DNA of 64,000 bases from Acidovorax sp. T1 (GCF_002176815.1 NZ_CP021648.1:3480001-3544000), one strand, 5' to 3'; counted from the stretch's first letter, positions 52,773 through 60,974 are shown. Program-made: numbers and translations. The notes: generated by a model from the letters alone, not told the origin.

Positions 52773-53759
52773 GTGAAAAAGATACTGAAACTTGCGCTGG
52801 TCGCCACCGCAGCCATCGCAGCATTGGGCGCACACGCCGAGGACTATCCGGCCAAGGACAAGACCGTCACCCTGGTCGTGCCCTTCACCGCAGGCGGCCC
52901 AACGGACCGCGTCGCGCGTGACCTCGCGGAAGCCTTGCGCAAGCCACTGGGCGCCAACGTGGTCGTGGACAACACGGCCGGTGCCGGCAGCTCGATCGGC
53001 GCAGCCCGTGTGGCCCGCGCCGCCCCCAATGGCTACACCTTGCTGCTCAACCACATCGGCATGTCCACCATGCCCGCGCTGTACCGCAAGCTGCCGTTCA
53101 GCGTGCCCAACGATTTCGAATACCTGGGCCTGCTCAATGAAGTGCCGATGACGCTGGTCGCGCGGCCCACCATGCCTGCCAACAATGTCAAGGAGTTGAG
53201 CGCCTGGATTCAGCAGAACAAGGGCAAGATCAACCTGGGCAATGCCGGTGTGGGCTCCGCTTCGCACCTGTGCGGCCTGATGTTCCAAAACGCCATGCAG
53301 GTCGATATGACCTCGGTTTCCTACAAGGGTGCAGCCCCCGCCATCACCGATCTGATGGGCGGGCAGATCGACCTGCTGTGCGACCAGACCACCAACACAA
53401 CGCAGCAGATCGAGGCAAAGAAGGTCAAGGCCTATGCCGTGACAACCACCAAGCGCCTGACCACCCCGGCGCTCAAGGACCTTCCCACCCTGGCCGAGTC
53501 GGGTCTGAAGAACTTTGAAGTGTCCATCTGGCACGGCCTGTATGCGCCCAAGGGCACGCCCGCCGCCATCGTGACCAAGATCAACGACGCCCTGAAGGTG
53601 GCCCTGAAGGACCCCGAATTCATCAAAAAGCAAGAGGCCCTGGGCGCCGTGGTGGTGACCGACAAGCGCATCGAGCCCGCCGAGCACAAGAAGTTCGTGC
53701 AGGCTGAAATCGACAAATGGGGCGCCGTCATCAAGGCCGCCGGCACCTACGCCGACTAA
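52773..53759 (+). CDS. Bug/TctC-family periplasmic receptor
   Basis: 328 residues from a GTG with CAGGAG upstream. Signal peptide MKKILKLALVATAAIAALGAHA. The Bug fold is shown by VTLVVPFTAGGPTDRVARDLAEALRKPLGANVVVDNTAGAGSSIGAARVARA, GYTLLLNHIG, VSYKGAAPAITDLMGGQIDLLCDQTTN, TLAESGLKNFEVSIWHGLYAPKGTP. Such receptors are greatly expanded in Burkholderiales and bind carboxylates or other small acids, often without a linked TctAB membrane pair, as here. Its own promoter and terminator make it a single-gene unit. Confidence 0.93.
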   Translation: MKKILKLALVATAAIAALGAHAEDYPAKDKTVTLVVPFTAGGPTDRVARDLAEALRKPLGANVVVDNTAGAGSSIGAARVARAAPNGYTLLLNHIGMSTMPALYRKLPFSVPNDFEYLGLLNEVPMTLVARPTMPANNVKELSAWIQQNKGKINLGNAGVGSASHLCGLMFQNAMQVDMTSVSYKGAAPAITDLMGGQIDLLCDQTTNTTQQIEAKKVKAYAVTTTKRLTTPALKDLPTLAESGLKNFEVSIWHGLYAPKGTPAAIVTKINDALKVALKDPEFIKKQEALGAVVVTDKRIEPAEHKKFVQAEIDKWGAVIKAAGTYAD

Positions 53760-53785
53760 GCTGGGCTTTTTGCCCATGCGCGACC

Positions 53786-53821
53786 AGCCGCCTGCCTCTT
53801 GGAGGCCAGGCGGCTTTTTTT
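53786..53821 (+). terminator. Intrinsic terminator after the Bug receptor gene
   Basis: AGCCGCCTG-CCTC, loop TTG, GAGG-CCAGGCGGCT (one-base bulge), followed by seven T. It begins 26 bp after the stop. Confidence 0.9.
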
Positions 53822-53911
53822 ATGGGTTACCGGTGCGGCAATGGCACCCGCAGGGGGGCAATGCAACCAGTTCCTGGTGGGGCTTGCGGGCGCTATAAAA
53901 CGGGCACCGCC

Positions 53912-54229
53912 TCAGACGCCCCACACCACGTCGTGCGCCTCGGCGACGGAGCGGCGCAGCATTTCGAGAAACGGCGCCGCGCGTTGGCGAAGGCGCACGG
54001 AGTCGGGCCGCTCCGCGCCATCTTCGTCCGCCTGTTCCTGTGCATCGGCGGCAAGCGCCTCGTCGGCGGCAACGGCCGCCTCCAGCGCGGCCATGGCACC
54101 GGGGATCTGGGCTGCCGTGATGATGCCGCTGGGGCCGGGCGTCTTGCCAACGATTTGAAGGATCTGGCGCCCGTGGGGTTCGAGCATGATCAGGTCGGGC
54201 GCGGATCGGGACTTGAACTTGTAAAGCAT
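53912..54229 (-). CDS. DUF1840 family protein
   Basis: 105 residues, start MLYKFKSRSAPDLIMLEPHGRQILQIVGKTP, which is the DUF1840 pattern; an acidic Ala-rich middle (AAVAADEALAADAQEQADEDG) and a C-terminal helix (RQRAAPFLEMLRRSVAEAHDVVWG) follow. It is a small cytoplasmic protein of unknown role, restricted mainly to beta-proteobacteria. It overlaps the upstream CFA-type gene end by 40 nt, so it is co-transcribed. Confidence 0.85.
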   Translation of the reverse strand: MLYKFKSRSAPDLIMLEPHGRQILQIVGKTPGPSGIITAAQIPGAMAALEAAVAADEALAADAQEQADEDGAERPDSVRLRQRAAPFLEMLRRSVAEAHDVVWGV

Positions 54230-55509
54230 GGCGTGCGGTCCTTGGTGGTGTACATGTAATCGCGCGTGAACGGATAGACCGATTGTGCGCCGGTCATCGT
54301 GCCCGAGCCCATGTCGCCATCAGGGCGCACCGCCAGTATCTGGTGCAAGGCCATCCAGCCGTGCTCAAAGCCCAGGGCGCTGCCTGCCAGATACAGGCGA
54401 TAGGCTCGCAGCGCCTTGTCCGCGCGCTCCGGCCCAGCCTGCGCCAGCAGCACCTGGCGGGCAGGTTCCTGTGCGGCTTCCAGCGCGTCCGACCAGGCCC
54501 ACAGCGTGCGGGCGTAGTGGGGGCGCAGGTTCTCGGTGTCCACCATCTCCAGCCCGGCCTGCGCCATGTCGTGCAGCACGGCACTGGCGTGCAGCAGTTC
54601 ACCGCCCGGAAAGATGTACCGCTCGATGAAATCGCCCATGCCGGCGCCCAGTTGCGCGTTGTCCACGCCACCGGCCGTGATGCCATGGTTGAGCAGCAGG
54701 CCGCCGGGGCGCAGAAGGTTGCGCACGGTGGCAAAGTAGGCGTTCATCTTCGCCCGCCCGACATGTTCGAACATGCCGACCGATGCCACCTTGTCGAAGG
54801 GCTCCTGGACCTGCAGTTCGCGGTAGTCGCGCAGTTCGATGCGCACCCGCCCCCTCAAACCGCGCTCCGCAATAAGTTGCTGGACATGCGCGTGCTGGTT
54901 GCGCGACAGGGTGATACCCGTCGCGTCCACGCCATAGTGCTCTGCCGCCCACAGCAGCAATGCACCCCAGCCGGCGCCGATGTCCAAAAAGCGCTCACCC
55001 GGCTGCAGCCGCAGCTTGCGGCAGATCAGATCCAGCTTGGCCTCCTGGGCGTGCGCCAGCGTCATGCCGGGGTCGCAAAAATAGGCACATGAATACACCC
55101 TGCGCGGGTCCAGCCACAGCGTATAAAAATCGTCCGACAGGTCGTAGTGGAACCGCACATGGCGCGCGTCGTTCTGCAGCGTGTGCACCGCCATCGATCT
55201 GGCGCGCGCAAGCACGCGGCGCCACCCAAGATGGTCTGGCTCCTGCGCGGGGTTCCCGGTCAGCAGCCCGGCGGCAGCAGCCATCAGCTCGCGCATGCTG
55301 CCCTCCAGCGTCACCCTGCCCTCAACGATCGCCGCGCCAACGCTGCCAATTTCCCCCGAAGCCAGGGCCAGCAGCGCCATGCGATCCCGAAACCGCAGCG
55401 TGACAGCCGCGTTGCGCGCGCCCAGCCACGGCCCCGCAGGCAACTGAACCGCCATGCGGACCGGCAGTGCCTGCAGCCGCCCCTCCAGGATGTGCAGCAA
55501 GTTCTTCAT
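54190..55509 (-). CDS. Cyclopropane-fatty-acyl-phospholipid synthase family methyltransferase
   Basis: 439 residues. The N-terminal lipid-binding-like domain spans about 1-110. The methyltransferase domain starts near VRFHYDLSDDFYTLWLDPRRVYSCAYF (CFA hallmark), SAM motif FLDIGAGWGALLLWAAEHYGVDATGITLS, FDKVASVGMFEHVGRAKMNAYF (catalytic Glu/His region), and FIERYIFPGGELLHAS. It methylenates or methylates unsaturated phospholipid acyl chains. The C-terminal tail, beyond FTRDYMY, is the part overlapping DUF1840. Family members with methyl-branched products exist, so the exact product is open. Confidence 0.88.
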   Translation of the reverse strand: MKNLLHILEGRLQALPVRMAVQLPAGPWLGARNAAVTLRFRDRMALLALASGEIGSVGAAIVEGRVTLEGSMRELMAAAAGLLTGNPAQEPDHLGWRRVLARARSMAVHTLQNDARHVRFHYDLSDDFYTLWLDPRRVYSCAYFCDPGMTLAHAQEAKLDLICRKLRLQPGERFLDIGAGWGALLLWAAEHYGVDATGITLSRNQHAHVQQLIAERGLRGRVRIELRDYRELQVQEPFDKVASVGMFEHVGRAKMNAYFATVRNLLRPGGLLLNHGITAGGVDNAQLGAGMGDFIERYIFPGGELLHASAVLHDMAQAGLEMVDTENLRPHYARTLWAWSDALEAAQEPARQVLLAQAGPERADKALRAYRLYLAGSALGFEHGWMALHQILAVRPDGDMGSGTMTGAQSVYPFTRDYMYTTKDRTPCFTSSSPDPRPT

Positions 55510-55816
55510 GGTGGCGCATTCTTGAATGGGCTCGTTGATACGTCAACCGCCCCTCAGCCCGGTGGTGCACGCTCGGGCCGCCAACGCGGCGGCTATCTCG
55601 CGGCATTGGAGCAAGAGTTCGCCCCTCTTACCTTCGGTTTCTTCGCGACCAGGCACGCCACACTCCCTGCGCATGTCGGCAAGCCCATCACGGAAGTCCG
55701 ACACACCAGGACTGGAGCCAGGGCGCTCAGCGGCCTCCGGCGCCAGCAGCTGCCCGGCTGGCCCCTGTGAACCACGCCCTTGCCATGGCACCATCGCCCT
55801 GACACACTGCCGACGC
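55510..55816. other. Gap between the divergent CFA-type gene and arsC, no clear gene
   Basis: About 300 bp with open frames on both strands (for example 55543-55833 minus), but none has a domain or consistent start. It should hold the two divergent promoters; no convincing -35/-10 pair was seen. Confidence 0.4.
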
Positions 55817-56293
55817 ATGACCTCTATCACCATCTATCACAACCCGCGATGCGGCACCTCCCGCAACACCCTGGCCATGATCCGCAACAGCGGCATGGAG
55901 CCCGAGATCATTGAATACCTCAAGACCCCGCCGCAGCGCGAAACCCTGGTGGCGCTGATCGCCGCCACGGGCAGGCCGGCGATCGATGCAGTGCGCAGCA
56001 AGGAGGCCTTGTTCACCGCGCTGAACCTGGGCGCCCCCGGGGTGACGGATGAGCAGCTCATCGACGCCATGGTCCAGCATCCCATCCTCATCAACCGACC
56101 CATCGTGGTCACGCCGCTGGGCACGCGGCTGTGCCGCCCGTCCGAGGCCGTGCTGGACATCCTGCCCCAGCCCCAACAAGGCGCGTTCACCAAGGAAGAC
56201 GGCGAGGTGGTCGTCGACGCGAACGGCCAGCGGGCCGCACGATTGACCAGCAATGTGCTTCATCGAGCAAGGTGGATCGTCGGCGCGCCATGA
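55817..56293 (+). CDS. arsC: Arsenate reductase (glutaredoxin-dependent, ArsC family)
   Basis: 158 residues. ITIYHNPRCGTSRNTLAMIRNSGMEPEIIEYLKTPP holds the catalytic Cys (about 13) in the thioredoxin-like fold; Arg residues expected to stabilise arsenate are in AVRSKE and LINRPIVVTP. Reduces arsenate to arsenite using glutathione/glutaredoxin. A C-terminal extension of about 15 residues passes the usual 141. No arsenite efflux or ArsR gene is nearby, and family members without ars neighbours (YfgD type) may have another role. Confidence 0.9.
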   Translation: MTSITIYHNPRCGTSRNTLAMIRNSGMEPEIIEYLKTPPQRETLVALIAATGRPAIDAVRSKEALFTALNLGAPGVTDEQLIDAMVQHPILINRPIVVTPLGTRLCRPSEAVLDILPQPQQGAFTKEDGEVVVDANGQRAARLTSNVLHRARWIVGAP

Positions 56294-56317
56294 CAGGCCC
56301 GCAAGACGGCAAGTCCT

Positions 56318-56977
56318 TCACGGCACCACAAACTGCGCCCTGGCCTGCAAAGCCATGGTGCGCGCATGGCAGCCTTGCAGATGGTCGTTCACCAGCCCCA
56401 TCGCCTGCATGAAGGCGTACACCGTGGTGGGCCCCACAAAGCTCCAGCCCCGTTTTTTCAGGTCCTTGGACATGGCGATCGACGCGGGCGATGTGGACAG
56501 GGTGCGCGCCACTTCGCGGGTGATGCGTTCGGGCCGGTCGGTGGCTGCGGGCTCGTAGCGCCACACGTAGTGCGCCAGCGAGCCAAACTCGCGCCGCAAC
56601 TGCAGCACGCGGCGCGCGTTGTTGATGGTGGATTCGATCTTGCCCCGGTGGCGCACGATGGCGGCGTCCTGCACCAGGCGGACCACATCGCGCTCGTCGA
56701 ACGCGGCCACTTGCTCGGCATCGAAGTTGGCGAACGCGGCACGAAAGCCCTCGCGCTTGTTCAGAATGGTGAGCCAGCTCAGGCCCGCCTGAAAGCCCTC
56801 CAGGCACAGCTTTTCGAACAGGCGTCCGTCGTCTGCCACGGGGAAACCCCATTCATGGTCGTGGTAGTGGCGATAGGCGGGTGTTGCCCGGCACCAGTTG
56901 CAGCGTGGGCACCCGCCCTCATCCACAAACAGGCCAGTGGGCAGATCAGCGGTCGGCTCAAGAACAACATGGGGCAT
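56318..56977 (-). CDS. tag: DNA-3-methyladenine glycosylase I
   Basis: 219 residues. It excises 3-methyladenine from alkylated DNA. A lead of about 25 residues (MPHVVLEPTADLPTGLFVDEG) precedes the Tag domain. The zinc clip ligands are present: Cys in CPRCNWC, His in YHDHEWG, and His plus Cys in VNDHLQGCHAR. Base-pocket residues appear in WGFPVADDGRLFEKLCLEGFQAGLSW and VGPTTVYAFMQAMG. An earlier in-frame ATG exists, but 56977 gives a compact protein. It converges with arsC. Confidence 0.92.
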   Translation of the reverse strand: MPHVVLEPTADLPTGLFVDEGGCPRCNWCRATPAYRHYHDHEWGFPVADDGRLFEKLCLEGFQAGLSWLTILNKREGFRAAFANFDAEQVAAFDERDVVRLVQDAAIVRHRGKIESTINNARRVLQLRREFGSLAHYVWRYEPAATDRPERITREVARTLSTSPASIAMSKDLKKRGWSFVGPTTVYAFMQAMGLVNDHLQGCHARTMALQARAQFVVP

Positions 56978-57085
56978 GGCACATTCTAGAAACTGTCCGC
57001 ACCGGACGCCACAGGCAAGGCCCGCCGTGAACCCTGGCCGGGCTTTGTATCTACACTGCAGACCACCCCCGTTTTCCTTGCCGAC

Positions 57086-57871
57086 ATGCAATTCTCGTTT
57101 CTGCAACGCCTTGCACGGCTGAGCCTCCTGGCGCTGGCGCTACCGGGCTGCGCCAGCCAGGGCAGCACGCTGGGCTATTACTGGCAATCCGTGCAGGGGC
57201 ACCTGCAACTCATACAGGCGGCCGAGCCGATTGACCACTGGATCGCCCGCCCCGACATCCCGTCTGCATTGCGCGAGCGCCTGCAACTGGCGCAGCGCGC
57301 CCGCGCCTTTGCCGTGACCACACTGAGGCTGCCCGACAACGCCAGCTACCGCCGCTATGCCGACCTGCAGCGCCCCTATGCCGTGTGGAACGTGGTGGCC
57401 GCGCCGCCGTATGCGCTCACACTGCACCGCTGGTGCTTTCCGGTCACGGGCTGCATTGGTTACCGCGGCTACTTTGCCGAAGCCGACGCGCGGGCCGAGG
57501 CCGCGCAGCTGGCCGGGCAAGGCCTGGAAGTCGAGGTGTATGGCGTGCCCGCCTATTCCACGCTGGGCTACATGAACTGGGCCGGCGGCGACCCGCTGCT
57601 CTCCACCTTCATCGCCTGGCCCGAGGGCGAATTTGTGCGCCTGCTGTTCCACGAGCTGGCGCACCAGGTGGTCTACGCCCAGGGCGACACGCTGTTCAAC
57701 GAATCGTTTGCCACGGCGGTGGACCGGCTGGGCAGCGCGCAGTGGCTGGCCACCGAAGCCAGCCCGCAGGCCCGCGAGGCCTTTGCCGAAAGCAGCGAAC
57801 GGCGCAGCGCCTTCCGCGCCCTGGCGCGTGCCACCAGGGCACGGCTGGCGGCAATTTATGAACAAAAATAG
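57086..57871 (+). CDS. Predicted aminopeptidase (COG4324), N-terminal part, ended by a TAG inside a repeat
   Basis: 261 residues. It is a lipoprotein: signal peptide with lipobox ALPGC (Cys about 22). Then GYYWQSVQGHLQLIQAAEPIDHWIARPD..., a CCxYRGYF-like segment (GCIGYRGYFAEADA) and the metal motif LLFHELAHQVVYAQGDTLFNESFATAVDRLG (HELAH with downstream Glu). The family normally continues for about another 110 residues. Here the reading ends at TAG (57869-57871), and the missing end is found in the same frame from 57905. The TAG is inside copy 8 of repeat family 1. The catalytic motif is intact, but the C-terminal domain is not attached unless the stop is read through. Confidence 0.85.
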   Translation: MQFSFLQRLARLSLLALALPGCASQGSTLGYYWQSVQGHLQLIQAAEPIDHWIARPDIPSALRERLQLAQRARAFAVTTLRLPDNASYRRYADLQRPYAVWNVVAAPPYALTLHRWCFPVTGCIGYRGYFAEADARAEAAQLAGQGLEVEVYGVPAYSTLGYMNWAGGDPLLSTFIAWPEGEFVRLLFHELAHQVVYAQGDTLFNESFATAVDRLGSAQWLATEASPQAREAFAESSERRSAFRALARATRARLAAIYEQK

Positions 57872-57907
57872 GCTCTAGCGCTTGATGAGAAAGCGCTAGC
57901 AGCTATG
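57863..57907 (-). repeat. Small palindromic repeat family 1, copy 8 (splits the COG4324 gene)
   Basis: On the minus strand: CATAGCTGCTAGCGCTTTCTC, then ATCAAGCGCTAGAGCCTATTTTTG. It is the same element as the other copies, inserted in reverse orientation inside the peptidase gene. Its sequence supplies the TAG that ends the first part and the ATG that opens the second, with the frame preserved. Confidence 0.9.
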
Positions 57908-58234
57908 AAAAACGAAGCAATGCAAGTGTTTCGCACCGACTACGCCACGCTGCGCGCCGGCTGGCTGCAGGCCGGGCGCGACCGCCCCGCCGCCGTGAAT
58001 GCCGCGCAACTGGCGGGCTACGACCGCTGGGTGGCCCAGGCCAACAATGCCAGCTTTGCCGCCCAGGCCGCCTACGACGAACTGGTGCCCGCTTTCCAAG
58101 CACTGTTCGAGCGCGAGGGCCGCCAGTGGCCCCGGTTTTATGATGCCGTCAGACAACTGGCGCAGCAGCCCGAAGCGCAACGCCACCAGCGCCTGCGCGC
58201 ACTCACCACTCCCAAGGAGCCCTCCGGTGCCTGA
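57905..58234 (+). CDS. C-terminal fragment of the COG4324 predicted aminopeptidase
   Basis: 109 residues: MQVFRTDYATLRAGWLQAGRDRPAAVNAAQLAGYDRWVAQANNASFAAQAAYDELVPAFQALFEREGRQWPRFYDAVRQLAQ is shortened here to its key parts AGYDRWVAQANNASF and LVPAFQALFEREG, which form the usual end of this family. It is in the same frame as 57086-57871, with 11 sense codons and one TAG between them. It has no good ribosome-binding site of its own (GCTAGCAGCT precedes the ATG), so it may be untranslated, a reinitiation product, or joined by readthrough. The stop overlaps the next gene by 8 nt. Confidence 0.75.
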   Translation: MKNEAMQVFRTDYATLRAGWLQAGRDRPAAVNAAQLAGYDRWVAQANNASFAAQAAYDELVPAFQALFEREGRQWPRFYDAVRQLAQQPEAQRHQRLRALTTPKEPSGA

Positions 58235-58631
58235 CATCCACATCCACCGCCAACACCGCCTGGGCTTCACCGAAGCCCGCAACGTCGGTTATTCCTGGGC
58301 CGAGAAGGCCCAAAGAAAATTTGACATGGAATGCACCTACGAAGAAGGCGATGCGCAGGACACCCTGTATTTCAGCCGCGCCGGCGTGAAAGGCACCCTG
58401 CTGGTGGATGCCCGCCAGTTTGAAATGAAGGCCGAGCTGGGCTTTTTGTTTGGCGCTTTCAAGGCACGCATCGAAGCCGAAATCGGCGAGCAGCTCGATG
58501 CGCTGCTCAACACTCCCCGCCCCGCTGCGCGCAAAGCCGCGCCAGCCAAAAGGAAGGCGCCCGCCAACGATGGCGCGGAGCACAAGACTGCCGCCCGCGC
58601 ACCCGCCAAGGCAGCGGCCCAGAAAGCCTGA
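58227..58631 (+). CDS. Polyhydroxyalkanoic acid system family protein (PHA_gran_rgn)
   Basis: 134 residues from a GTG with AAGGAG upstream. MPDIHIHRQHRLGFTEARNVGYSWAEKAQRKFDMECTYEEG matches the small PHA-system proteins found with PHA granule genes; about residues 45-90 form the beta-alpha part (GVKGTLLVDARQFEMKAELGFLFGAFKARIEAEIGEQLDALL). A Lys/Ala/Pro-rich tail follows (KAAPAKRKAP...), histone-like and possibly DNA- or granule-binding. No PHA synthase is near. It overlaps the fragment before it and ends 1 bp from the nitroreductase ATG. Confidence 0.82.
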   Translation: MPDIHIHRQHRLGFTEARNVGYSWAEKAQRKFDMECTYEEGDAQDTLYFSRAGVKGTLLVDARQFEMKAELGFLFGAFKARIEAEIGEQLDALLNTPRPAARKAAPAKRKAPANDGAEHKTAARAPAKAAAQKA

Positions 58632-58632
58632 G

Positions 58633-59349
58633 ATGACATCACCACACACACCGCCGCCCACCGCACCCGCCGGGACAACGCCCGCCTACGAAACCCTGTC
58701 CACCCTGCTGCACACCCGCTACAGCTGCCGCGCTTTCCGGCCCCAGGCACTGGACCGCGCCACCATCGACCGCATCCTGGCGGCCGCCCAGCGCACGGCC
58801 TCGTGGTGCAATGCGCAGCCGTGGCAACTCACCATCGCCAGCGGCGCCACGTTGGAGCGCCTGCGCAGCGCCCTGCAGGCCCATGCGGCCGCCGAGCCCC
58901 CCGCGCCTGATCTGCCCTGGCCGCGCGAATACCGGGGTGTTTACCAGGAACGGCGGCGCGAATGCGGCTGGGGCCTTTACGAAGCCCTGGGCATTGCCAA
59001 AGGCGACCGCGAGGCCTCCGCCCGGCAGGCGGCCGAAAACTTCACCATGTTTGGAGCACCGCATGTGGCCATCGTCAGCAGCGACGAAGCCCTGGGCGTG
59101 TATGGCGCGGTGGACTGCGGCGCCTACGTGGGCAACTTTTTGCTGGCCGCCCACAGCCTGGGCGTGGCGGCCATCGCGCAGGCCGCGTTGGCCGCCTACC
59201 CCGGCGTGCTGCGCGAGGTGCTGGGCATTGGCGCCGACCGCAGCATCGTCTGCGGCATCTCGTTCGGCCTGGCCGAAGCAGGCCGCCCGGCCAACCGGTT
59301 TCGCACGCAACGCGCAGCTCCGGGCGACAGCGTGACCTGGCGCGACTGA
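58633..59349 (+). CDS. Nitroreductase family oxidoreductase
   Basis: 238 residues. FMN-binding layout: LHTRYSCRAFRPQALDRATIDRILAAAQRTASWCNAQPWQL (RSxRxF-type start and NxQPW), the middle helices, AYVGNFLLAAHSLGVAAIAQAALAAYPGVLREVLGIG, and the end VCGISFGLAEAGRPANRFRTQRA. It would reduce nitroaromatics, quinones or flavin with NAD(P)H. Co-transcribed with the PHA-system gene. The specific substrate is unknown. Confidence 0.92.
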   Translation: MTSPHTPPPTAPAGTTPAYETLSTLLHTRYSCRAFRPQALDRATIDRILAAAQRTASWCNAQPWQLTIASGATLERLRSALQAHAAAEPPAPDLPWPREYRGVYQERRRECGWGLYEALGIAKGDREASARQAAENFTMFGAPHVAIVSSDEALGVYGAVDCGAYVGNFLLAAHSLGVAAIAQAALAAYPGVLREVLGIGADRSIVCGISFGLAEAGRPANRFRTQRAAPGDSVTWRD

Positions 59350-59377
59350 GGCACTGATTGACGCACCGGCTCCCATG

Positions 59378-59401
59378 AAAAAAGCGGCCGTGAAGCCGCT
59401 T
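59378..59401 (-). terminator. Terminator for the ACBP gene
   Basis: On the minus strand: AAGCGGC, loop TTCACG, GCCGCTT, running into six T. It ends the acyl-CoA-binding protein transcript and may also stop the converging nitroreductase transcript. Confidence 0.85.
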
Positions 59402-59427
59402 GGTTTCCTAAGCCAGTCCTTACCCCC

Positions 59428-59682
59428 TCAGCTCAGCGATTCAATCAGGTCGATGTACTGCTGCTTGGCAGCGTCGAGATCGGTGCCCTTGAGCTTTTCC
59501 CATGCGTCCCATTTGGCGCGGGCCACCACGTCGGAGAAACTGGGCTTCTTGTCGGTGTTGTCGCCCGCCGTGGCCTGCTTGTACAGCGCATAGATTTTGA
59601 GCAGCGTGACGTTGTCGGGACGCTCGCTGAGGTTCTTGGAATGGGCCACAGCGGCTTCGAAAGTGGCGTTCAAGTCGGCCAT
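59428..59682 (-). CDS. Acyl-CoA-binding protein
   Basis: 84 residues, a complete ACBP: four helices with LNATFEAAVAHSKNL, the signature ERPDNVTLLKIYALYKQATAGDNT (Lys and Tyr contacting CoA) and AKWDAWEKLKGTDLDAAKQQYIDLIESL. It binds and buffers long-chain acyl-CoA in the cytoplasm. ACBP is mainly eukaryotic and patchy in bacteria, though common in Burkholderiales. It has its own terminator. AAGGAC precedes the ATG. Confidence 0.95.
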   Translation of the reverse strand: MADLNATFEAAVAHSKNLSERPDNVTLLKIYALYKQATAGDNTDKKPSFSDVVARAKWDAWEKLKGTDLDAAKQQYIDLIESLS

Positions 59683-59768
59683 GTCGGTTGTCCTTGTTGG
59701 AAAAGTTGGGAAGAGAACGGTGTCGGTACGAGCTTACTGCGCAGTATCTGAGATACGGGTTCACGATC

Positions 59769-60869
59769 TTACGGCCTGCCCAACCCCTGCACCGCCTGGA
59801 ACATCGACTGCCGCGCCTGGCTGATGACCTGGCCTTTCCATGCATCGGTGTCGGTGTAAAACGCGGCCAGCATCTGCGCCTTGATCTGCGCGGCCTGTGC
59901 GGCGGGAGCCTCGGGATGGAGATAGAGCCAGTGCTCGGCACGCAGGGCCTGCAGCACATCCTCCAAGGGCTCCGTGCCGTATTCCATGGTCATGCCGGTG
60001 AATTCGGCCTGGGGGCATTCGTCCCGGATCGCGGTCCACATCAGCCCCGTGAGGAAGGCCGAGGTGGACGAGCCGTCGTAGATGGACGTAACGGGCGTGG
60101 CGCCATCGCCCGCCCACCAGTTGCGCGCGCGCTGCACGGCTGCGGCTTCGTCTGGCCCGCAGTAGATGCGCTCGCCCAAGCCGCTGGGCCCCAGGCCCGT
60201 GTGCAGATCAATCCAACCCACGCGCGCTGCACGGCCACCATGCTGGCGCAGCACCGCGCGCAGCGTCTGGTTGCTCCAGGTCGGCGCCGTGCCGCCAAAG
60301 TACAGGCCCTGGGCAAACTCATGCTGCCCGCGCGTGATGGCCGCCTGCCAGGCAGCTGCGCCGTGCGTGGCGATGTAGGCCTGTACGGCCTGCACGTTGT
60401 CCGCCTGCGGTGGCCATGCATCGGGCAACAGCAGCGGCGCTACCTCGCGGTAGGCGGCGTTGACGGGCAGGGGCTGGCTGAAGTCGTGGAAATTGCGGTT
60501 CAGGTCCACGTTCTCGTGCGTGGTGCGGCGGATATGCGAGAACCCATAGGGGTTGAGCGCATGGATGTAGAGCACGGCCACGCCCTGCGCATGCGCGAGG
60601 TCGCGCCACTCCTGGTCATGCAGCACAAACACCTGCACGCCACTGCCGCAATAGCCCTCCACGCCATGGCAGCCGCTGCTCACGATGAGCAACTTGTCAG
60701 CGTCTGGCGGGCCATCCCGCACCACATCCATGGCCAAGTCTTCGCCATCGCGCCCCAGGAGCGGATGGCGGTGCGACTCGATCGGCAGGCTGGCCATGGC
60801 GGCAGCCTCCAAAAACTGCGTGCGCGCACGCGCGTAGGTGGAAGCAAACGCCTGGACGATACCGATCAT
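59769..60869 (-). CDS. DUF2817 (M14 carboxypeptidase-like) protein
   Basis: 366 residues. M14-type metal motifs can be placed: SSGCHGVEGYCGSGVQ (His and Glu), HALNPYGFSHIRRTTHENVDLNRNF (Arg, Asn) and WIDLHTGLGPSG (second His), with a C-terminal Glu in TMEYGTEPLEDVLQALRAEHWLYLH. No signal peptide, so cytoplasmic. It would act as a zinc carboxypeptidase or amidohydrolase on a small substrate. Start 60869 (MIGIVQAF). It lies 105 bp downstream of the M20 gene on the same strand; both may process the same amide. Confidence 0.86.
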   Translation of the reverse strand: MIGIVQAFASTYARARTQFLEAAAMASLPIESHRHPLLGRDGEDLAMDVVRDGPPDADKLLIVSSGCHGVEGYCGSGVQVFVLHDQEWRDLAHAQGVAVLYIHALNPYGFSHIRRTTHENVDLNRNFHDFSQPLPVNAAYREVAPLLLPDAWPPQADNVQAVQAYIATHGAAAWQAAITRGQHEFAQGLYFGGTAPTWSNQTLRAVLRQHGGRAARVGWIDLHTGLGPSGLGERIYCGPDEAAAVQRARNWWAGDGATPVTSIYDGSSTSAFLTGLMWTAIRDECPQAEFTGMTMEYGTEPLEDVLQALRAEHWLYLHPEAPAAQAAQIKAQMLAAFYTDTDAWKGQVISQARQSMFQAVQGLGRP

Positions 60870-60974
60870 GGAATTTCCTGAACAGCTGACGGATGGAGCG
60901 TGCGCGGGGATGCCGACGCAAGACACGAGCGCCCAGGCCGTGAAAAAGCCAAGGCGCCACTGGCATTGCGCCGG

